From Micropruina sonneratiae (GTDB lineage: Bacteria > Actinomycetota > Actinomycetes > Propionibacteriales > Propionibacteriaceae): a stretch of 64,000 nt of DNA. Below the pieces are notes generated by a model that searched no databases, was not told the origin of the DNA, and saw only the letters and a program-made list of their open reading frames with translations. A program made the position numbers and the translations under genes. Shown here one piece after another: positions 10,774-21,209 of this stretch; position 1 is the first letter of the stretch; the number at the start of each line of letters is the position of its first letter. Where the stretch lies: NCBI RefSeq assembly GCF_025972045.1, contig NZ_JAPDHX010000003.1, forward strand, positions 124,001-188,000, in the 5' to 3' direction.

Positions 10774-13166
10774 CGGTCACCGCCAAGCCGGGCGAGGTCG
10801 TCGCCAGCGACCTGATCACGGTCTTCATCGACGGCACCGAGGTGCAGGTGCCGAAGGGCACGCTGGCCATCCGGGCCGCCGAGATGATCGGCGTCGCCAT
10901 TCCACGGTTCTGCGACCACCCGCTGCTCGATCCCGTCGGCGCCTGCCGCCAGTGCCTGGTCGAGGTGCCCGACATGGGCAACGGACGCGGCATGCCCAAG
11001 CCGCAGGCGTCCTGCACCCTGGAGTGCGCCCCGGGCATGAAGATCCTCACCCAGGAGACCTCGGCCACCGCCGCCAAGGCCCAGAAGGGGATGATCGAGT
11101 TCCTGCTGATCAACCACCCGCTGGACTGCCCGATCTGCGACAAGGGCGGCGAATGCCCGCTGCAGAACCAGGCGATGAGCACCGGTGCCGGCGAGAGCCG
11201 CTACGAGGGCGTGAAGCGCACCTTCCCCAAGCCGATCAACATCTCGGCGCAGATCCTGCTCGACCGCGAGCGGTGCGTGCTGTGCGCCCGCTGCACCCGG
11301 TTCTCCGAACAGATCTCGGGCGACCCGTTCATCACCCTGGTCGAGCGGGGGGCGCTGCAGCAGGTCGGCTACTACGAGGATCACCCGTACAACTCCTACT
11401 TCTCCGGCAACGTCATCCAGATCTGCCCGGTCGGGGCGCTGACCAGCGTCTCGTACCGCTTCCAGAGCCGTCCGTTCGACCTGGTCAGCACGCCGACCAC
11501 CTGTGAGCACTGCGCCGGCGGGTGCCAGTTGCGCACCGACCACCGGCACTTCCAGGTGAAGCGCCGGCTGGCCGGCGACGCGCCCGAGGTGAACGAGGAG
11601 TGGAACTGCGACCGGGGCCGGTTCGCCTTCAAATCGGCCCGCGGCGAGGACCGGCTGACCCGTCCGCTGGTGCGCGACAACGGCGTGCTGCGGGTGGCGT
11701 CCTGGCCAGAGGCGATCGACGCCGCCGTGGCCGGGCTCCGGGCCGCCGGCTCGAAGGTGGGCGTGCTGACCGGTGGCCGCCTCACCATCGAGGACGCCTA
11801 CGGCTACAGCAAGTTCGCCCGGCACGTGCTGGGCACCAACAACATCGACTTCCGGGCCCGGCCGCACAGCGACGAGGAGGCCGCCTTCCTGGCCAACCGG
11901 GTCGCCGGCACGGTGCTGGACTCCGACACGTTGAGCTACACCGCGCTGCAGGGCGCCAAGCAGGTCGTGCTGGTCGCCTTCGAGCCCGAGGAGGAGGCCG
12001 CGATGGTCTTCCTGCGGCTGCGTAAGGCGGTGCTCCGCAACGGCACGAAGGTGGTCACCGTCGCCCCGTACGCGTCGAACGGGTCGGTGAAGCTGAAGGC
12101 CGAACTGGTGGCAACCGTCCCCGGTGCAGAGGCCGAGGCGCTGGCCGGCATCGAGGCGGACGCCGACACCATCGTGCTGGTGGGTGAGCGGGCCGCGGTG
12201 ATCCCCGGCCTGCTGACCGCCGCGGCCGAGTTCGCCGACCGCACCGGTGCCCGGCTGGGCTGGATCCCGCGCCGGGCCGGCGACCGCGGAGCGATCGAGG
12301 CCGGTTGCCTGCCCAACCTGCTGCCGGGCGGGCGTCCGGCCGGTGAGGTACTGGCGCGGGTCGACGTCCAGGCGGCGTGGGGAGTCGAGTCGCTGCCCGG
12401 CACCACCGGGCTGGACGCCGACGCGCAACTCGCCGCGGCCCGCGGCGGCGGCCTGGCCTTGGTCGTCGGCGGCGTCGAGCCGGCCGACTTCACCAGCGCC
12501 GACGACGTGCGGGAGAGCCTCGACGAGGCGTCCTTCGTGATCAGCCTGGAGCAGCGGCAGAGCGAGGTCACCGAACGCGCCGACGTGGTGTTCCCGATCG
12601 CGCTGATCGAGGAGCGGCCCGGTCACTTCCTGAACTGGGAGCATCGCCGCGGCCGGGTGAACACGGTGATCAAGCAGCCGAACCAGCCGATGACCGACCT
12701 GCGGGTGCTGGCGGCGCTGGCCGACGCGATGGGCCGGCCGCTCGGCGTCCGGACGGCGCGGCAGGCGCTCGCCGAACTGGACGAGCTGGGCGCCTGGGAG
12801 GGTGTGAAGGTGCCGCTGAACCGCGGCCGTGCGGTGCTCGAGCCGGCCGAGGGCGAGTTGGCCCTCGCGACCTGGCGTGAGCTCATCGACGGTTCGCGCT
12901 CCAACGACGGCGAGCCGGCGCTGCAGGCGACCGCCAAGCCCGTGCTGGCCCGCACCTCGCCCGAGGTGGCCGAGCTATACGGGCTCACCGACGCGGTCAC
13001 CGTCGGCAACGCCGAGGGCTGGCTGACGCTGCCGCTGGAGATCGTCCCCGCGATGGCCCCCGACACCGTCTGGGTGCCGGCCCACGCGCCCGGGACGGCA
13101 CTGTCCGAGCTGGGCCTGGTGCACGGCGCCAGCGTCAGCGTCTCCGTCCCGGGAGGTGAGGCATGA
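10770..13166 (+). CDS. nuoG: NADH-quinone oxidoreductase subunit G
   Basis: NuoG (798 residues) is the largest peripheral-arm subunit. The N-terminal ferredoxin-like domain has cysteines in [16 protein letters not shown]; next come the His-Cys3 ligated cluster site ([16 protein letters not shown]), a ferredoxin pair ([17 protein letters not shown]), and [10 protein letters not shown] with a distal Cys that can hold the extra N7 cluster. The remaining 500 residues form a molybdopterin-oxidoreductase-like fold without evident molybdenum ligation. The C-terminal third is divergent and Ala-rich. Confidence 0.96.
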   Translation: MTVTAKPGEVVASDLITVFIDGTEVQVPKGTLAIRAAEMIGVAIPRFCDHPLLDPVGACRQCLVEVPDMGNGRGMPKPQASCTLECAPGMKILTQETSATAAKAQKGMIEFLLINHPLDCPICDKGGECPLQNQAMSTGAGESRYEGVKRTFPKPINISAQILLDRERCVLCARCTRFSEQISGDPFITLVERGALQQVGYYEDHPYNSYFSGNVIQICPVGALTSVSYRFQSRPFDLVSTPTTCEHCAGGCQLRTDHRHFQVKRRLAGDAPEVNEEWNCDRGRFAFKSARGEDRLTRPLVRDNGVLRVASWPEAIDAAVAGLRAAGSKVGVLTGGRLTIEDAYGYSKFARHVLGTNNIDFRARPHSDEEAAFLANRVAGTVLDSDTLSYTALQGAKQVVLVAFEPEEEAAMVFLRLRKAVLRNGTKVVTVAPYASNGSVKLKAELVATVPGAEAEALAGIEADADTIVLVGERAAVIPGLLTAAAEFADRTGARLGWIPRRAGDRGAIEAGCLPNLLPGGRPAGEVLARVDVQAAWGVESLPGTTGLDADAQLAAARGGGLALVVGGVEPADFTSADDVRESLDEASFVISLEQRQSEVTERADVVFPIALIEERPGHFLNWEHRRGRVNTVIKQPNQPMTDLRVLAALADAMGRPLGVRTARQALAELDELGAWEGVKVPLNRGRAVLEPAEGELALATWRELIDGSRSNDGEPALQATAKPVLARTSPEVAELYGLTDAVTVGNAEGWLTLPLEIVPAMAPDTVWVPAHAPGTALSELGLVHGASVSVSVPGGEA

Positions 13167-14482
13167 TCCCGCTCGACCTTTCCCTGTTCGGCACCGACCC
13201 GTGGTGGCTGGTGCTCATCAAAGTCGTGGTGCTGTTCGTGGTGCTGCTGGTCTGGACGATCTTCAACGTCTGGTACGAGCGCCGCCTCGTCGGCAAGATG
13301 CAGCATCGCCTGGGACCGATCATGAACGGCCCGTTCGGCCTCGGCCAGGCGCTGGCCGACGGCATGAAACTCCTCATCAAGGAGGATTTCCGGCCCAAAG
13401 CGGCCGACCGGGTGCTATTCACCTTGGCGCCGCTGATCGCCGGCACCGCGGCCTTCGCCGCGTGGGCGGTGATCCCGTTCGGCGGCGAGGTGGAGATCTT
13501 CGGGGTGCGGACGCGCCTGCAGGCCACCGACCTGCCGATCTCGGTGCTGGTCATCCTGGCCGTCGCGTCGGTGGGCATCTACGGGTTCGTGCTGGCCGGC
13601 TGGTCGTCCAACTCGCCCTACTCCCTGCTGGGGGCGCTGCGCAGCTCGGCGCAGATGATCTCCTACGAGCTCAGCATGGGCCTGGCCCTGGTGGCGGTTT
13701 TCCTGTACAGCCGGTCGATGTCGACCTCAGAGATCGTCGACGCCCAGGGCCAGCCGTTCATCATCGACCTGCCCCAGTTCGGCATCCACTGGGATCTGGG
13801 GCTGCAGAACTGGTACTTCCTGCTGCTGTTCCCGTCCTTCGTGATCTATCTGATCTCGATGGTCGGCGAGACCAACCGCGCGCCCTTCGACCTGCCCGAG
13901 TGTGAGTCGGAACTGGTGTCGGGCTACCTGACCGAATACTCCGGCTTCCGCTACGCCATCTACTTCCTGGCCGAGTACATCAACATGGCCACCGTCTCTG
14001 CTGTGGCCACCACCTTGTTCCTCGGCGGCTACCACGCGCCGTGGCCGATCAACGCGCTGTTCCCGGCCGTCGACACCGGCTGGTGGGGACCGTTGTGGTT
14101 CGTGCTCAAGGTGCAGCTGCTGATCTCGGTGTTCGTCTGGTTGCGCGGCACCCTGCCCCGGTTCCGCTACGACCAGTTCATGAACCTGGGCTGGAAGTGG
14201 CTGATCCCGATCTCGCTGGTGTGGGTGATGCTGGTCGCCACGGCGCGGATCGCCCGCGCCGAGGGTTGGTTCACTCCGACCGTGATGGTGATCGCCGGCG
14301 TCGTGGTCGTCGCGCTGTTCGCCCTGTGGTGGCTGCTCGATCGAGAACCCGAACCCGACATCGTCGAGGAGGTCGCCTTCGATCCCTTCGCCGGCGGCTA
14401 CCCCGTGCCGCCGATGCCGGGACAGAAACTGCCCGAACAGGTCGACGTGCTGCCGGCCGAACCGGAAAGGACGGACGCCTGA
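13163..14482 (+). CDS. nuoH: NADH-quinone oxidoreductase subunit H
   Basis: NuoH (439 residues) is the ND1-like membrane subunit that forms the quinone tunnel with NuoB and NuoD. Eight or more hydrophobic helices are evident, and the conserved cytoplasmic loop [12 protein letters not shown] is present. The protein is about 100 residues longer than the E. coli form because of a hydrophilic, acidic, Pro-rich C-terminal tail after residue 400, a common actinobacterial feature. It overlaps nuoG and nuoI at both ends. Confidence 0.97.
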   Translation: MIPLDLSLFGTDPWWLVLIKVVVLFVVLLVWTIFNVWYERRLVGKMQHRLGPIMNGPFGLGQALADGMKLLIKEDFRPKAADRVLFTLAPLIAGTAAFAAWAVIPFGGEVEIFGVRTRLQATDLPISVLVILAVASVGIYGFVLAGWSSNSPYSLLGALRSSAQMISYELSMGLALVAVFLYSRSMSTSEIVDAQGQPFIIDLPQFGIHWDLGLQNWYFLLLFPSFVIYLISMVGETNRAPFDLPECESELVSGYLTEYSGFRYAIYFLAEYINMATVSAVATTLFLGGYHAPWPINALFPAVDTGWWGPLWFVLKVQLLISVFVWLRGTLPRFRYDQFMNLGWKWLIPISLVWVMLVATARIARAEGWFTPTVMVIAGVVVVALFALWWLLDREPEPDIVEEVAFDPFAGGYPVPPMPGQKLPEQVDVLPAEPERTDA

Positions 14483-15042
14483 TGGCCTCCTTCGCAGATC
14501 AGTGGGCCGGCTTCGGCGTCACCTTTCGGACGATGTTCCGCAAGACCTTCACCCAGGGCTACCCCGAGAAGGGCAAGGTCAAGGTCACCGCGCCGCGGTT
14601 CCACGGCCGGCACCAACTGAACCGCTGGCCCGACGGCCTGGAGAAGTGCGTCGGCTGCGAGCTGTGCGCGTGGGCCTGCCCCGCCGACGCGATCTACGTC
14701 GAGGGTGCCGACAACACCGAAGAGGCCCGCTTCTCGCCGGGCGAGCGGTACGGGTCGGTGTACCAGATCAACTACCTGCGCTGCATCCTGTGCGGACTGT
14801 GCATCGAGGCGTGCCCGACCCGGGCGCTCACCATGACCAACGAGTTCAAGCTGGCCGACACCACCCGCGAGAAGATGATCTACACCAAGGACCGGCTGCT
14901 GGCGCCGCTGCTGCCCGGCATGGAGGAGCCCCCGCATCCGCGCCGGCTCGGCGATGACGAGCAGACCTACTTCCTCGGCCTGCCGAAGACCGGGACGCCC
15001 GACACCCGCACCTCCAGCGTCCCGGCGGGGGAGGGTCGATGA
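14482..15042 (+). CDS. nuoI: NADH-quinone oxidoreductase subunit I
   Basis: NuoI (186 residues) is the two-[4Fe-4S] ferredoxin-like subunit (clusters N6a and N6b). Both motifs are complete: [12 protein letters not shown] and [12 protein letters not shown]. The ATG start is set one base into the nuoH stop (TGATG). It hands electrons from NuoG to NuoB. Confidence 0.98.
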   Translation: MASFADQWAGFGVTFRTMFRKTFTQGYPEKGKVKVTAPRFHGRHQLNRWPDGLEKCVGCELCAWACPADAIYVEGADNTEEARFSPGERYGSVYQINYLRCILCGLCIEACPTRALTMTNEFKLADTTREKMIYTKDRLLAPLLPGMEEPPHPRRLGDDEQTYFLGLPKTGTPDTRTSSVPAGEGR

Positions 15043-15824
15043 ACGTCGTGTTCTGGATCTGCGCCCCGCTGATGGTGCTGGGCGCGCTGGGCCTGGTGCT
15101 GTTCCGCAAGGCCGTCTACTCGGCGTTGTCGATGGCGCTGACCATGGTCAACCTGGCGGTGCTGTACGCCTCGCTGGACGCCCCGTTCCTGTTCGCGATC
15201 CAGATCATCGTCTACACCGGCGCGATCCTGATGCTGTTCCTGTTCGTGCTGATGCTGGTCGGCGTGGACACCCCCGACTCGATCATCGAGACGATCAAGG
15301 GCCAGCGGGTGCTGTCGGCGCTCGGCGCGCTCGGGCTGCTCGGCCTGCTGGTGTTCTCCATCGGTGGCGCGGTGACGGCCCCGGCCGACACCATGGAGGG
15401 CGCGACGGTCGCGGCCGGCGGCAATGTCGAGGGGGTCGCGCAGCTGCTGTTCGGCCGCTACGTGTGGGCCTTCGAACTCACCTCTGCGCTGTTGATCACC
15501 GCCGCGGTCGGCGCGATGATCCTGGCGCACGCGCAGCGCACCAGGCCCAAACTGGGCCAGCGCGAGCTGGCCGATGCCCGGATGCGGGCGTACGCGACCA
15601 GCGGCGCCCACCCCGGCTCGCTGCCCAACTCCGGCGTGTTCGCCACCAGCAACTCGATCGCGACCCCTGCGCTGCTGCCCGACGGCAGCATCGCGCAGGA
15701 GTCGGTGAGCGCGACGCTCACCGAACGCGGTGCCCAGTTGGACAGCGCCCAGTTGAAGGAGCTCACCGCCGAGACCTTCGCCGGCGCCCAACGGGTGAGT
15801 GACGAAGAGGAGGAAGAGCTGTGA
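15039..15824 (+). CDS. nuoJ: NADH-quinone oxidoreductase subunit J
   Basis: NuoJ (261 residues) is an ND6-like membrane subunit with five hydrophobic helices in its first 170 residues, including the conserved [17 protein letters not shown] segment with the pi-bulge helix. A soluble tail of about 90 residues, Ser/Thr/Glu-rich, follows, longer than in proteobacteria. Both ends overlap neighbours. Confidence 0.95.
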   Translation: MNVVFWICAPLMVLGALGLVLFRKAVYSALSMALTMVNLAVLYASLDAPFLFAIQIIVYTGAILMLFLFVLMLVGVDTPDSIIETIKGQRVLSALGALGLLGLLVFSIGGAVTAPADTMEGATVAAGGNVEGVAQLLFGRYVWAFELTSALLITAAVGAMILAHAQRTRPKLGQRELADARMRAYATSGAHPGSLPNSGVFATSNSIATPALLPDGSIAQESVSATLTERGAQLDSAQLKELTAETFAGAQRVSDEEEEEL

Positions 15825-16117
15825 TCGAGCAGTACCTCTACCTGGCGGCGATCCTGTTCACCATCGGCGCGATCGGCGTCATGGTGCGGCGCAACGCGCT
15901 GGTGGCGTTCATGTCGGTCGAGCTGATGCTCAACGCCGCCAACCTCGCCCTGGTCGCCTTCGCCTGGCACCACGGCAGCTTCGACGGGCAGGTGGCCACC
16001 TTCTTCGTGATGGTGGTGGCCGCCGCCGAGGTGGTCGTCGGCCTGGCCATCATCGTCAGCATCTACAAGACCCGTCGCTCGACCTCGGTCGACAACGCCA
16101 ACCTGCTCAACCAGTGA
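15821..16117 (+). CDS. nuoK: NADH-quinone oxidoreductase subunit K
   Basis: NuoK (98 residues) is the ND4L-like three-helix subunit of the membrane arm. The conserved glutamates of helices two and three are seen in [13 protein letters not shown] and [12 protein letters not shown]. The start is GTG overlapping the nuoJ stop by four bases. Confidence 0.97.
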   Translation: MIEQYLYLAAILFTIGAIGVMVRRNALVAFMSVELMLNAANLALVAFAWHHGSFDGQVATFFVMVVAAAEVVVGLAIIVSIYKTRRSTSVDNANLLNQ

Positions 16118-16157
16118 GGCCCGCTGCAATGACTGACCGCATGAATGGGGTGCGCGC

Positions 16158-18062
16158 ATGATCGGCCTGGAGATCGTCGACCCGGTCGCCGCCACCGGCC
16201 TGTTCGGCTACGCCTGGCTGATGATCGCGCTGCCCGCTCTGGGTGCCCTGCTGATCCTCGGTTTCGGGCGTTTCCTCGGCAAGGCCGGGCCGGCACTGGC
16301 GGTGGCCACCATCACCGGCTCGTTCGCGCTGGCGGTGGCGCTGTTCGTCCAGCAACTCGCCGCGCCGGCGGACGCCCGGGCCGTGTCCGTGCCGCTGTAC
16401 ACCTGGTTCTCGACCGGCGCGTGGCAGCTCGACGTGGGCCTGCTGGTCGATCAGCTGTCCATCCTGTTCTGCCTGCTGATCACCGGCGTCGGCGGCCTGA
16501 TCCACGTCTACTCACTCGGCTACATGGCCCACGACGAACGCAAGGGCCGGTTCTTCGGCTACCTGAACCTGTTCGTCGCCGCGATGCTGGTGCTGGTGCT
16601 GGCCGACAACTACCTGGTGCTGTTCGTCGGCTGGGAGGGCGTCGGTCTGGCGTCCTACCTGCTGATCGGGTTCTGGCAGCACAAGCCGTCAGCCGCCGCC
16701 GCGGCGAAGAAGGCGTTCGTGATGAACCGGGTCGGCGACCTGGGCATGGTGCTGGCCATCTCGGCGATGCTGGCCCAGTTCGGCTCGTCCGCCTTCAGCG
16801 AAGTCAATCACGGCGCGGCGAACCTGGTCGGCCCGTGGCCGACCGCGATCGGCCTGCTGCTGCTGCTCGGTGCCTGCGGCAAGTCCGCGCAGGTGCCGCT
16901 GCAGGCCTGGCTGCTGGACGCCATGGAGGGCCCGACCCCGGTGTCGGCACTCATCCACGCCGCCACCATGGTCACCGCCGGCGTCTACCTGGTGGTGCGC
17001 AGCCACGCGATCTTCGAACTCAGCACGGTGGCCGCGACCACCGTCGTGCTGGTCGGCACCGTCACGCTGCTGGCCGGCGCCTGGATCGGCTGTGCCAAGG
17101 ACGACATCAAGAAGGTGCTGGCGGGTTCGACGATGAGCCAGATCGGCTACATGATGCTGGCTGCCGGCATCGGCCCCGCCGGCTACGCCTTCGCGATCTT
17201 CCACCTGCTCACCCACGGTGCGTTCAAGGCCAACATGTTCCTCGGCGCCGGCTCGGTGATGCACGGCATGGACGACGACGTCGAGATGCGGCACTACGGC
17301 GGCCTGTGGAAGTACCTGCCGGTCACCTTCTGGACCTTCGCCTGCGGCTACCTGGCGATCATCGGCTTCCCGCTCACCTCCGGCTACTTCTCCAAGGACC
17401 ACATCATCGAGGCCGCCTTCGGCCAGTCGATGCTGATCGGTTCGCTGGCCCTGCTGGGTGCCGGGGTGACGGCGTTCTACATGACCCGGCTGATGCTGAT
17501 GACCTTCGGCGGCGCGAAGCGCTGGGCCGACGGCGTCCATCCGCACGAGTCGCCGGCGGTGATGACGGTGCCGCTGGTGGTGCTGGCCGTGCTCAGCATC
17601 GGCGCCGGTGCGGTGATGAACTGGTGGATCCAGGAGTGGCTCGAGCCGGCGACGGGCGCGCACGCGCATGAGGTCGACCTGCTGCCCACCCCGATCGGCT
17701 GGGCGACGATGGCCGTGGTGGCGCTGGGGGTGCTGGTCGGCTGGCTGGTCTTCGGACGCCGCGAGGTTCCGGCCACCGCTCCGCAGGGCAACCTGGTGGC
17801 TCGGGCCGGACGCAACGAGCTCTACGGCAACAGCGTCAACGACGTCCTGGTGGTGCAGCCGGTGCTGGCCATGTCCCGGGCCGCGGTGACTACCGACGCC
17901 AAGGGCATCGACGGCTTCGTCGGTACGTTCACCGACGCCATCGGCGGGTTGAGCGTGGCCGGCCGCAGGGCGCAGAACGGCTACGTCCGCAGCTACGCGC
18001 TGACCATGGTGCTCGGCGTCCTGGCGGTGGGCGCGGTGTTGATCCTCGGCCTGGTCGGCTGA
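16158..18062 (+). CDS. nuoL: NADH-quinone oxidoreductase subunit L
   Basis: NuoL (634 residues) is the distal antiporter-like proton-pumping subunit. Multiple helices and core motifs such as LFVGWEGVGLASYLLIGFW and QVPLQAWLLDAMEGPTPVSALIHAATMV carry the conserved pumping Glu and Lys. The long C-terminal region fits the lateral helix. It starts 40 bases after nuoK, the largest gap within the operon; a ten-codon reading frame (16129-16161) bridges it and overlaps the nuoL start, so coupling may still occur. Confidence 0.97.
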   Translation: MIGLEIVDPVAATGLFGYAWLMIALPALGALLILGFGRFLGKAGPALAVATITGSFALAVALFVQQLAAPADARAVSVPLYTWFSTGAWQLDVGLLVDQLSILFCLLITGVGGLIHVYSLGYMAHDERKGRFFGYLNLFVAAMLVLVLADNYLVLFVGWEGVGLASYLLIGFWQHKPSAAAAAKKAFVMNRVGDLGMVLAISAMLAQFGSSAFSEVNHGAANLVGPWPTAIGLLLLLGACGKSAQVPLQAWLLDAMEGPTPVSALIHAATMVTAGVYLVVRSHAIFELSTVAATTVVLVGTVTLLAGAWIGCAKDDIKKVLAGSTMSQIGYMMLAAGIGPAGYAFAIFHLLTHGAFKANMFLGAGSVMHGMDDDVEMRHYGGLWKYLPVTFWTFACGYLAIIGFPLTSGYFSKDHIIEAAFGQSMLIGSLALLGAGVTAFYMTRLMLMTFGGAKRWADGVHPHESPAVMTVPLVVLAVLSIGAGAVMNWWIQEWLEPATGAHAHEVDLLPTPIGWATMAVVALGVLVGWLVFGRREVPATAPQGNLVARAGRNELYGNSVNDVLVVQPVLAMSRAAVTTDAKGIDGFVGTFTDAIGGLSVAGRRAQNGYVRSYALTMVLGVLAVGAVLILGLVG

Positions 18063-18075
18063 GGGAGGAGACGAG

Positions 18076-19584
18076 ATGACATTCCCCTGGCTCACCGTCC
18101 TGGGCCTGCTGCCCCTGGTGGGGGCGCTGGTGCTGGCGCTGCCGCTGCGCCGGGCCGCCCGCCCCGTCGGCCTGGCCTTCGCGCTGCTCACCTTCGCCGT
18201 CTCGGTCGCCGTGACCGTGCTGTACCTCGGCGGGACGGACCTGGCCGTGCGGCAACCCTGGATCCGCGCCTTCGGCGCCTACTGGGCCCTCGGCCTCGAC
18301 GGCATGGGGCTGGTGATGGTGCTGCTCACCACCTTCCTCGTGCCGGTGGTGATGATCGCCGAATGGGACGTCGCGGGCCACGGTCGGTGGGATGCGCAGG
18401 GCTACTTCGCGATGGCGCTGGCGCTGCAGGGCACCGCGCTGTTCACCTTCCTGGCCGACGACGTACTGCTGTTCTACGTGTTCTTCGAGGCCACCCTGAT
18501 CCCGATGTACTTCCTGATCGGCGGCTTCGGCGGCGCCCGGCGCCGGGTCGCCGCGGTGCAGTTCCTGATGTTCAACCTGATCGGTGGGTTCATCCTGCTC
18601 GCCTCGGTGATCGGGCTGTTCGCGACCTCGGCGTCGCTGGGCGGGACGCCCAGCTACCTGCTGGCCGACCTGGCCGCGCTGCCGATGCCGACCGAACTGG
18701 GCCGCTGGCTGATGATCGGCTTCCTGATCGCCTTCGTGGTCAAGGCGCCGATGGTGCCGGTGCACACCTGGCTGCCGCTGGCCGCCGAACAGGCCACGCC
18801 GGGCTCGTCCACGATGATGGTCGGCATCCTCGACAAGATCGCCACCTTCGCCATGATCAAGTTCTGCATCGGGCTGTTCCCCGAGGCGAGCGCGTGGGTG
18901 GCGCCGGTGATGATCGTCCTGTCGCTGGTGTCGATCATCTACGGGGCGGCGGCCGCGATCGCGTCCACGAATCTGCTGCGGCTGGTCTCCTACACCTCGG
19001 TCAGCCACTTCGGCTTCATGGTGCTCGGCATCTACGTGTTCACCACCCAGTCGATCAACGGCTCGATCTTCTTCATGGTCAACCACGGCTTCTCGACCGC
19101 CGCGCTGTTCCTCGCCGTCGGGTACCTGATCAAGCGCCGTGGCTCGGCCGACATCAACGACTTCGGCGGTGTCGAGAAGGTCGCACCGGTGCTGGCCGGT
19201 TCGGTGCTGCTGGCCGTGCTGTCGGCGATCTCACTGCCCGGCATGTCGACCTTCGTCAGCGAGTTCCTGGTGATCGCCGGCACCTGGTCGCGGACGCCGT
19301 GGGTGGCCGCGATCGCCGCCACGGGCATCATCCTGGCCGCCACCTACGGGCTGCGGCTCTACCAGCGCACGATGACCGGCCCGGTGACCGAGTCGACGCA
19401 GCGGCACATCACCACCGACCTCGACGGCCGCGAGAAGGCCGTGCTGGTGCCGGTGATCGGCTTGATGCTGCTGTTCGGCTTCCTGCCGGGGCCGGTGATG
19501 GCCGTGACCGAACCAACCGCGCAGGCGGCGATGCAGCGGATGCAGCTGACCGACCCGGTCGCGCCCGCGAAGGGAGAGAAGTGA
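18076..19584 (+). CDS. nuoM: NADH-quinone oxidoreductase subunit M
   Basis: NuoM (502 residues) is the second antiporter-like pump subunit. Conserved segments include FFEATLIPMYFLIGGFGG with its essential Glu and VKAPMVPVHTWLPLAAEQATPGSSTMM with its Lys. About fourteen helices are apparent. The start follows GAGGGAGGAGACGAG, a strong ribosome site, 13 bases after nuoL. The stop overlaps the nuoN start by one base. Confidence 0.97.
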   Translation: MTFPWLTVLGLLPLVGALVLALPLRRAARPVGLAFALLTFAVSVAVTVLYLGGTDLAVRQPWIRAFGAYWALGLDGMGLVMVLLTTFLVPVVMIAEWDVAGHGRWDAQGYFAMALALQGTALFTFLADDVLLFYVFFEATLIPMYFLIGGFGGARRRVAAVQFLMFNLIGGFILLASVIGLFATSASLGGTPSYLLADLAALPMPTELGRWLMIGFLIAFVVKAPMVPVHTWLPLAAEQATPGSSTMMVGILDKIATFAMIKFCIGLFPEASAWVAPVMIVLSLVSIIYGAAAAIASTNLLRLVSYTSVSHFGFMVLGIYVFTTQSINGSIFFMVNHGFSTAALFLAVGYLIKRRGSADINDFGGVEKVAPVLAGSVLLAVLSAISLPGMSTFVSEFLVIAGTWSRTPWVAAIAATGIILAATYGLRLYQRTMTGPVTESTQRHITTDLDGREKAVLVPVIGLMLLFGFLPGPVMAVTEPTAQAAMQRMQLTDPVAPAKGEK

Positions 19585-21125
19585 TGACGGTCGAGTGGCG
19601 GGCGATCGCACCCGTGCTGCTGGTGCTGATCGCGGCGATCCTGGGCATCCTGGCCGAGGCCGTGGTGCCCCGGGCGCAGCGGTTCTTCGCGCAGGTGTTC
19701 CTGACCGTCGCCAGCATCGTCGTCGCCGGCGTCCTGCTCGTCACCAACTGGCGGGCCGGGTTGGGCGGTCCGGTCGCGATGGGCTCGATGATGCTGGACG
19801 CCCCCACCTACTTCATGTGGGGCGCCCTACTGGTGTTCGGGCTGATCTCCATCCTGGTCTTCGCCGAGCGTGAACTGAACGGCGGGGTGAGCGCCTTCGC
19901 GGCGTCCGCCGCGACCGTGCCGGGCAGCCGGGCCGAGGCGGAGGCGTCCGCCGCCCGGCTCGAGCACACCGAGGTCTTCCCGCTGGCGCTGTTCGCCCTC
20001 GGCGGCATGATGGTGTTCCCGGCCTCCGCCGACCTGATCACCATGTTCGTGGCGCTCGAGGTGCTGTCGCTGCCGCTGTACCTGATGTGCGGCATGGCGC
20101 GCCGGCGCCGGCTGCTGTCGCAGGAGGCGGCGCTGAAGTACTTCCTGCTGGGCGCCTTCAGTTCGGCCTTCTTCTTGTTCGGGGTCGCGCTGCTCTACGG
20201 CTACGCGGGCTCGTTCGATCTCAGTGCCATCGCCACCGCCGTGCAGAACCCGACGATGGGTTCGGGCGTGCTGTACGCCGGCATGGGCCTGCTGGCCGTC
20301 GGGTTGCTGTTCAAGGTGGGCGTGGTGCCTTTCCACAACTGGACGCCGGACGTCTACATGGGCGCCCCGACGCCGGTGACCGGCTTCATGGCGATCTGCA
20401 CCAAGCTGGCCGCGGTCGGCGCGACGCTGCGGGTGTTCTACGTGGCGCTGTCGGGCGAGCGCTGGTCGTGGCAGCCGCTGCTCGCGGTGCTCGTGGTGGC
20501 GACGATGGTGGTGGGCGCGGTGTGGGGGCTGACCCAGACCGACATCAAGCGCACCCTGGCCTACAGCTCGATCGCGCACGCCGGCTTCATCATGACCGCC
20601 GTCGTCGGCGCCTACGCCGGCTCTCCGACCAGCCCACTCGACAGCGTCGGCTCGGCACTGTTCTACCTGGTGGTCTACGGCCTGGCCAGCGTCGGGGCGT
20701 TCGCCGTCATCACGATGGTGCGCAACGCGTCCGGTGAGGCCAACGCGATCGCCAGCTGGTCGGGGCTGGGACGCACCAGCCCGCTGCTGGCCGGCATCTT
20801 CGCGCTGTTCATGCTCAGCTTCACCGGCATCCCGCTGACGGCTGGCTTCATCGGCAAGTGGGCGGTGTTCGCCGCCGCGTGGCGTGGCGGGTTCGAGTGG
20901 CTGGTGATCGTCGCCGTCCTGCTCAGCCTGGTGGCTGCAGTGTTCTACCTGCGGATCATCGTGGTGATGTTCTTCGGGGAGCCGGTCGACGGTGTGGTGG
21001 TCGGCCGGGCCAGCGCGTTCACCTGGTTGCCGATCGCCGTGGCCGCGATCGGGGTGGCCGTGCTGGGCGTGTTCCCGGGCCCGGTTCTCGACCTGGCGAC
21101 CGCTGCGAGCACCTTCCTGCGCTGA
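19584..21125 (+). CDS. nuoN: NADH-quinone oxidoreductase subunit N
   Basis: NuoN (513 residues) is the third antiporter-like pump subunit. Key segments are FVALEVLSLPLYLMCGMARR and FKVGVVPFHNWTPDVYMGAPTPVTGFM. The ATG at 19584 is preceded by AGGGAGAGAAGTG. The frame is open far upstream inside nuoM, but family length and the ribosome site support this start. It completes the 14-gene operon; a polyprenyl synthase follows after a gap of under 90 bases. Confidence 0.96.
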   Translation: MTVEWRAIAPVLLVLIAAILGILAEAVVPRAQRFFAQVFLTVASIVVAGVLLVTNWRAGLGGPVAMGSMMLDAPTYFMWGALLVFGLISILVFAERELNGGVSAFAASAATVPGSRAEAEASAARLEHTEVFPLALFALGGMMVFPASADLITMFVALEVLSLPLYLMCGMARRRRLLSQEAALKYFLLGAFSSAFFLFGVALLYGYAGSFDLSAIATAVQNPTMGSGVLYAGMGLLAVGLLFKVGVVPFHNWTPDVYMGAPTPVTGFMAICTKLAAVGATLRVFYVALSGERWSWQPLLAVLVVATMVVGAVWGLTQTDIKRTLAYSSIAHAGFIMTAVVGAYAGSPTSPLDSVGSALFYLVVYGLASVGAFAVITMVRNASGEANAIASWSGLGRTSPLLAGIFALFMLSFTGIPLTAGFIGKWAVFAAAWRGGFEWLVIVAVLLSLVAAVFYLRIIVVMFFGEPVDGVVVGRASAFTWLPIAVAAIGVAVLGVFPGPVLDLATAASTFLR

Positions 21126-21127
21126 GG

Positions 21128-21133
21128 CTAAGC
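21128..21133 (+). promoter_or_regulatory. -10 box TAAGCT before the polyprenyl synthase gene
   Basis: TAAGCT lies three bases after the nuoN stop and about 77 bases before the favoured synthase start. It could drive the synthase separately from the nuo transcript. No clear -35 box was seen. Confidence 0.35.
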
Positions 21134-21209
21134 TGAGAACCCGGTCGAGCCGGCGGCCCCGCGCCACACGGATCCGTCCGTGCGTACCCCGCTAGTGCAA
21201 GGAAGAAGT